A stretch of 9,474 nt of DNA from Planctomycetota bacterium. Lineage in GTDB: Bacteria > Planctomycetota > PUPC01. Location: NCBI GenBank assembly GCA_003559755.1, contig PWKM01000049.1, positions 1-9,474 on the forward strand, written 5' to 3'. Of the stretch, positions 6,550 to 9,474 are shown piece after piece; position 1 is the first letter of the stretch; each line of letters begins with the position of its first letter. The position numbers and the translations under genes were made by a program. The notes beneath the pieces were generated by a model. The model saw nothing but the letters and a program-made list of their open reading frames with translations. It was not told the DNA's origin and did not search any database.

Positions 6550-6578
6550 TTTGTAACACATCGACGCCCTCTTGTCCA
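6550..6578 (-). promoter_or_regulatory. Promoter of the phosphate transporter operon
   Basis: On the minus strand TGGACA (6578-6573, five of six matches to TTGACA), a 17-nt spacer and TACAAA (6555-6550, four of six matches to TATAAT) form a plausible sigma-70 promoter. Transcription would start near 6543. I see no clear Pho-box-type direct repeat beside it. Confidence 0.5.
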
Positions 6579-6590
6579 GTCCAACGAACG

Positions 6591-6629
6591 CTATTGACAA
6601 ACGAGATGGGCGTGATAGATTGTCGATAG
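6591..6629. promoter_or_regulatory. Inverted repeat spanning the promoter of the secreted lyase-like gene
   Basis: CTATTGACAA (6591-6600) and TTGTCGATAG (6620-6629) are reverse complements at nine of ten positions, with 19 nt between them (29 nt centre to centre). The left arm contains the -35 box and the right arm overlaps the -10 box, so a bound protein would shut the promoter. A direct repeat of GATAG (6614-6618 and 6625-6629) overlaps the right arm. The element also lies next to the divergent phosphate promoter. Confidence 0.45.
6594..6621 (+). promoter_or_regulatory. Promoter of the secreted lyase-like gene
   Basis: A perfect TTGACA (6594-6599), a 16-nt spacer and TAGATT (6616-6621, four of six matches to TATAAT). 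The predicted start near 6628 leaves a 45-nt leader before the ATG at 6673. The promoter is divergent from, and about 15 nt away from, the -35 box of the phosphate operon. Confidence 0.6.
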
Positions 6630-6672
6630 TCATGAGAGGAAGAGAACCCGGCCATACGACAGGAGAACAGCC

Positions 6673-8961
6673 ATGAGGACTTTGTTGGCCGTGCTTATCG
6701 CGGCAGCGATCCTGCTGCCCTTGCCCGCCGCCGCCCTCGAGGTGAATCTTACCGTTGAAGAGCGCCTCGGTGTTCAGCGAACGAATGAACCGGTCACCAG
6801 CGGCGTGCCCCTGCCCAAAGGGGCGGTCGAAAATACCGACGGGCTGCGTCTGCTGGACGCCGCCGGCCGACCGGTCCCGGCCCAGTTCAGTGTGGCCAAT
6901 CGCTGGTGGGACGACGGCTCGATCAAGTGGCTGCACGTCGATTTCCAGGCGAGCGTGCCGGCCGGGGAAACTGCCACCTACGTACTTCGCGACGGCGCCG
7001 CCGCCCCGGCCCCCGATCCGCCGGCCAACCTCGAAGTGACACCCGTGGAGGGCGGCCTCTCGGTCAATACCGGCCCGCTCCAGTTCGTGGTCAAAGAAAA
7101 CGGTTTCAACCTGTTCGACAGCGTTGTTCTGAACGGCGAGCCGGTGGTTGCCGGAGACGACGTCGGGTTCGCACTGACCATCGGCGGGGAGACCTATTCG
7201 CCGGCCTTCTACGAAGATACCGAGATCAAGATCGAGGACCAGGGGCCGATGAAGGCCGTGATCCTGATCACCGGCAGGAACGTGAAGGAAGACGGGACCG
7301 GCTACGGCATGGACTACCGATGCCGAATCTACGCCTACGCCGGGTCCACTCGGGTCAAGGTCGTCTATACCGTCGAAAACCGGCGCGGCAACATGGAGGA
7401 CCACATTGCCGTCGCCGACTGGGCCGTCACCATCCCCACCCGGGTCGGGCGGAACCCCCGATACGCCTTCGGCCTGGCCGATGAGCCCGTCGGCGGGAAC
7501 CTGACCGCTCTCGCACGGCTCGACGTCCCGCATACCGACGTCTATCAAATCGAAGGGCCGGGCCAGAACGTCGCGGGGAATCCCCACGAGGAGGAACCGC
7601 CCTGGATCGGGATGCTCGACGTGACCGGCGGGGACGCCGGTGTTACCGTGGCGGTAAAACACTTCTGGCAGAAATGGGCAAAATCGCTGTCCGCAGATGC
7701 CGACGGCGTTATCACCATCGGCCTGTGGACCGACCGGGCCTATCACAAGGGCGAGACCACCCTTGTGGACGCCGACGGCTGCGCCCAGTTCTTTGCAGGG
7801 ATCGCGAGAACCCACGAGATCTGGTTCAACTTCCATGACGGGGCGGCCGACGTGCCCCGCCGCTCATCCGTCGCGCCGGCAAACGAACCCCTGTTCGCCC
7901 GGTGCGAACCCGCCTGGTACTGCCAGGGGACAAAGGCGTTCGGCGACCTGAGCGAGGCCGACCCGGAGGTCTATCTGCCCGAATACAGAGAACGGGTCGA
8001 GGGGCTGAACCGATGGGCCGAGGGTGCCGTCCGCAGGCCGCTCCAGCGATGGAGAACCTCCCGTACCCCCAACGGGAAGGTCGATAGCTACGGCCTGCTC
8101 AGTTGGGGCGACGGCGTCGAGCAGATCAAGGGCGACAGCCCGCAGCAAGTCCATTGGGAAGGCGGATACTACGACTACATGTTCTCCATCCTCCTCAACT
8201 TCGCTCGCACGGGCGACCTGTTCTTTCTGTGGACCGCCGACACCATGATCCGGCACAACGCAGACGTCCACCACACCCATCACGACGAGCAACCGGGCCG
8301 CGCCCGCTACTGCCCCAGCCGCGAGCACATCCGCATGGACCGGGCCGGATTCCCGCCCTTCGCATCGCCGACCTTCAACCACTGGAAAAATATGGGCGCC
8401 TTCTACCGCTGGTACCTGACGGGCGACCACCGGGCACGAGAAGCGGCCCTGGAGACAATGAACTGGGCAACCCGCCTGGGCAACCGGGGCATCGACTTCG
8501 GCCAGCCGCGGTCCATCTGCCACGGGATACTGGGGCTGTGGGCCGGATACGACGCCACGGGCGAACAAAGGTATCTCGATGCATTGCAGAGCTTCGCAAG
8601 AACCGTCGCCCAGAGGATCACCGACGGACGAAGAATGGGAAGCGGAGCATGGCAGCGGGGCATGGCCATACAGGGCCTGTGCTGGTACGTCGAGAATACC
8701 GGCGACGAGACCGTCATCCCCGCCATCGAGACCGCGCTCCGACGTGACTTCGACCAGAGGCCACACGAACTCGCATACGGATTCGCGTTCATGTGGAAGC
8801 ACACGGGAAACCCCGAGTACTTCTCGAGGGCCATCGTCCAGGTGCGCGAGACCCGGGCGGAAGGATGGATGCAGCGGTTCGGAAACCACGGACGCAGCCG
8901 CCTCTATGCTCCCACAATCCTCAGAAAGGATGCACCGCGGCGCCCGCCGGAAAATGAATAG
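6673..8961 (+). CDS. Secreted PcRGLX/YetA-like protein (RIFT-barrel, PL26-related exo-rhamnogalacturonan lyase family)
   Basis: A 762-aa protein with AGGAG (6661-6665) 7 nt before the ATG. Residues 1-21 form a classical signal peptide (MR start, hydrophobic core, LPAAA before L22), so it should be exported. From about 23 to 110 it shows the RIFT-barrel pattern: NEPVTSGVPLPKG (38-50), a DAAGRPVPAQF segment (62-72), WWDDGSIKWLHVDF (78-91) and AGETATYVLRDG. A beta-rich middle part follows to about 400. The C-terminal half (about 430-750) is helical, like an alpha/alpha toroid, with NFARTGDLFFLW (509-520), a His-rich HNADVHHTHHDEQ (528-540), WKNMGAFYRWYLTGD (571-585) and repeated helix pairs. This order matches the Penicillium PcRGLX (PL26) and Bacillus YetA type, which cleave or bind rhamnogalacturonan. 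Substrate and catalytic activity are inferred from recalled family resemblance; no other polysaccharide-degradation gene is nearby. It is a single-gene unit with its own promoter and operator-like repeat. Confidence 0.85.
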   Translation: MRTLLAVLIAAAILLPLPAAALEVNLTVEERLGVQRTNEPVTSGVPLPKGAVENTDGLRLLDAAGRPVPAQFSVANRWWDDGSIKWLHVDFQASVPAGETATYVLRDGAAAPAPDPPANLEVTPVEGGLSVNTGPLQFVVKENGFNLFDSVVLNGEPVVAGDDVGFALTIGGETYSPAFYEDTEIKIEDQGPMKAVILITGRNVKEDGTGYGMDYRCRIYAYAGSTRVKVVYTVENRRGNMEDHIAVADWAVTIPTRVGRNPRYAFGLADEPVGGNLTALARLDVPHTDVYQIEGPGQNVAGNPHEEEPPWIGMLDVTGGDAGVTVAVKHFWQKWAKSLSADADGVITIGLWTDRAYHKGETTLVDADGCAQFFAGIARTHEIWFNFHDGAADVPRRSSVAPANEPLFARCEPAWYCQGTKAFGDLSEADPEVYLPEYRERVEGLNRWAEGAVRRPLQRWRTSRTPNGKVDSYGLLSWGDGVEQIKGDSPQQVHWEGGYYDYMFSILLNFARTGDLFFLWTADTMIRHNADVHHTHHDEQPGRARYCPSREHIRMDRAGFPPFASPTFNHWKNMGAFYRWYLTGDHRAREAALETMNWATRLGNRGIDFGQPRSICHGILGLWAGYDATGEQRYLDALQSFARTVAQRITDGRRMGSGAWQRGMAIQGLCWYVENTGDETVIPAIETALRRDFDQRPHELAYGFAFMWKHTGNPEYFSRAIVQVRETRAEGWMQRFGNHGRSRLYAPTILRKDAPRRPPENE

Positions 8962-8964
8962 ACG

Positions 8965-9004
8965 GCAGCCGGCGAGGCGAAAAGGAAAAGTCGGGATCGG
9001 CTGC
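8965..9004. terminator. Weak hairpin in the convergent gap after the lyase-like gene
   Basis: GCAGCCG (8965-8971) and CGGCTGC (8998-9004) are perfect 7-bp complements but enclose a 26-nt loop, and no T-tract follows. The 108-nt gap between the two convergent genes holds a second GC-rich inverted pair, CGGCC and GGCCG (about 9043-9066). Either may mark transcript ends, but neither is a textbook terminator. Confidence 0.2.
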
Positions 9005-9069
9005 ATACACGCGCCGATTCACCAACCGCTGCTCATTCCGCGCCGGCCGACACTTCGGCAAGGCCGCCG

Positions 9070-9474
9070 TTAGAAATTCAGCAGGTATTCGCTCAACAGG
9101 ATGAGCCGGCCGTGCTGGACGCCGGCCGAGACCCGGCCGTGCTGGCCGAACGGGCCGACCCCGCTCGTCTCAAGCACGTGCAGCCGGTCGCCGGTCTCGG
9201 CGTCGAACACACCCAACTCCATCTCCTGACGGTCCTCGACGGTCACCACCAGATGCCCGCCGAACACCCGGGGGAGCAGCGATACGGTCGGCCGGGAATC
9301 GTAGCCGGTCACCTCCCGGCGGAACACCTCACGGCCCGACGCGACCTCGCGGAAGATCACGTAGAAGCCCTGCCCGGGATGCGTCCCGATGCCGTAAATA
9401 ACGTCGCCGTGGAACTGGAGCGAGTGCATCGGGCGGGGCGAACGGGCGTCCTCGGGGTCGGTCCGCCACAAAAG
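9070..9474 (-). CDS. C-terminal part of a PQQ-like/WD-type beta-propeller protein (partial)
   Basis: The reading frame is open to the right edge of the window, so about 134 C-terminal residues are seen and the N-terminus lies outside. Blade-like beta-strand repeats are visible: a HSLQFHGDVIYGIG segment, EVASGREVFRREV, LPRVFGGHLVVTVEDRQ, the PQQ-type FDAETGDRLHVLETSG, and a final strand with GRLILLSEYLLNF before TAA. The D-A-x-T-G turn and alternating short strands suggest a PQQ-like beta-propeller, as found in outer-membrane assembly (BamB-like), dehydrogenases, or the many secreted propellers of Planctomycetota. No catalytic residue can be judged from this end. It converges with the lyase-like gene. 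The fold call is moderate and a specific function is not possible. Confidence 0.6.
   Translation of the reverse strand, partial: LLWRTDPEDARSPRPMHSLQFHGDVIYGIGTHPGQGFYVIFREVASGREVFRREVTGYDSRPTVSLLPRVFGGHLVVTVEDRQEMELGVFDAETGDRLHVLETSGVGPFGQHGRVSAGVQHGRLILLSEYLLNF

Noticed and set aside
6543..6629. Pho box controlling the phosphate transporter
   Set aside because: I could not find paired 7-nt direct repeats of PhoB type with 11-nt spacing near the minus-strand promoter; the visible repeat belongs to the plus-strand promoter.
6523..7836. Long open frame (over 400 codons) on the minus strand, antisense to the lyase-like gene
   Set aside because: Its length comes from codon bias in a GC-rich gene. 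The translation is low-complexity in character, has no SD or family resemblance, and the plus strand encodes a clear signal-peptide protein.
7864..9006. Second long minus-strand open frame under the 3' half of the lyase-like gene
   Set aside because: Same reason: a codon-position shadow of a confident plus-strand gene, with no start signals or motifs.
1..9474. CRISPR array, tRNA, rRNA, transposase or attachment site
   Set aside because: No periodic repeats, no tRNA-like cloverleaf segments and no mobile-element proteins or terminal repeats were recognised when reading both strands.

Overview
The window looks like ordinary chromosomal DNA from a GC-rich bacterium. Shine-Dalgarno (SD) sites precede most genes and sigma-70-like promoters can be read. 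The gene mix suggests a PVC-group or similar environmental lineage (Planctomycetota, Lentisphaerota or Hydrogenedentota type): a stand-alone uroporphyrinogen-decarboxylase-like methyltransferase, a secreted PcRGLX/YetA-like polysaccharide-lyase relative, a PQQ-like beta-propeller and a bacterial beta-CASP nuclease. That placement is inference from family content, not from a marker gene.

Layout, left to right. (1) 68-2532, plus strand: a two-gene unit, a beta-CASP metallo-beta-lactamase RNase-like protein followed 17 nt later by a URO-D-like protein. (2) 2586-3281, minus strand: a short-form serine O-acetyltransferase (CysE/EpsC type) with a TTG start, a strong SD and a well-formed upstream promoter. 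(3) 3610-4533, plus strand: a PD-(D/E)XK nuclease-superfamily protein of visibly lower GC, driven by its own promoter, which is bracketed by a perfect 8-bp inverted repeat. (4) 6462-4550, minus strand: a phosphate module, a Na/Pi cotransporter and a PhoU-like protein, 11 nt apart and probably translationally coupled. (5) 6673-8961, plus strand: a large secreted protein related to exo-rhamnogalacturonan lyases. Its promoter is spanned by a near-perfect 10-bp inverted repeat and is divergent from the phosphate promoter. (6) 9474-9070, minus strand: the C-terminal end of a beta-propeller protein that runs off the window.

Only the phosphate pair forms a clear functional unit: the transporter imports phosphate with sodium and the PhoU-like protein probably restrains or tunes it. 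The other genes look like independent housekeeping or accessory functions. No rRNA, tRNA, CRISPR array, insertion sequence or phage gene was seen. I find no convincing multi-gene undescribed system. The most worthwhile signals are regulatory: two operator-like inverted repeats lying over promoters, with the same 29-nt centre-to-centre spacing; a structured leader before the transporter; and a solitary, compositionally distinct PD-(D/E)XK protein under an apparently regulated promoter.
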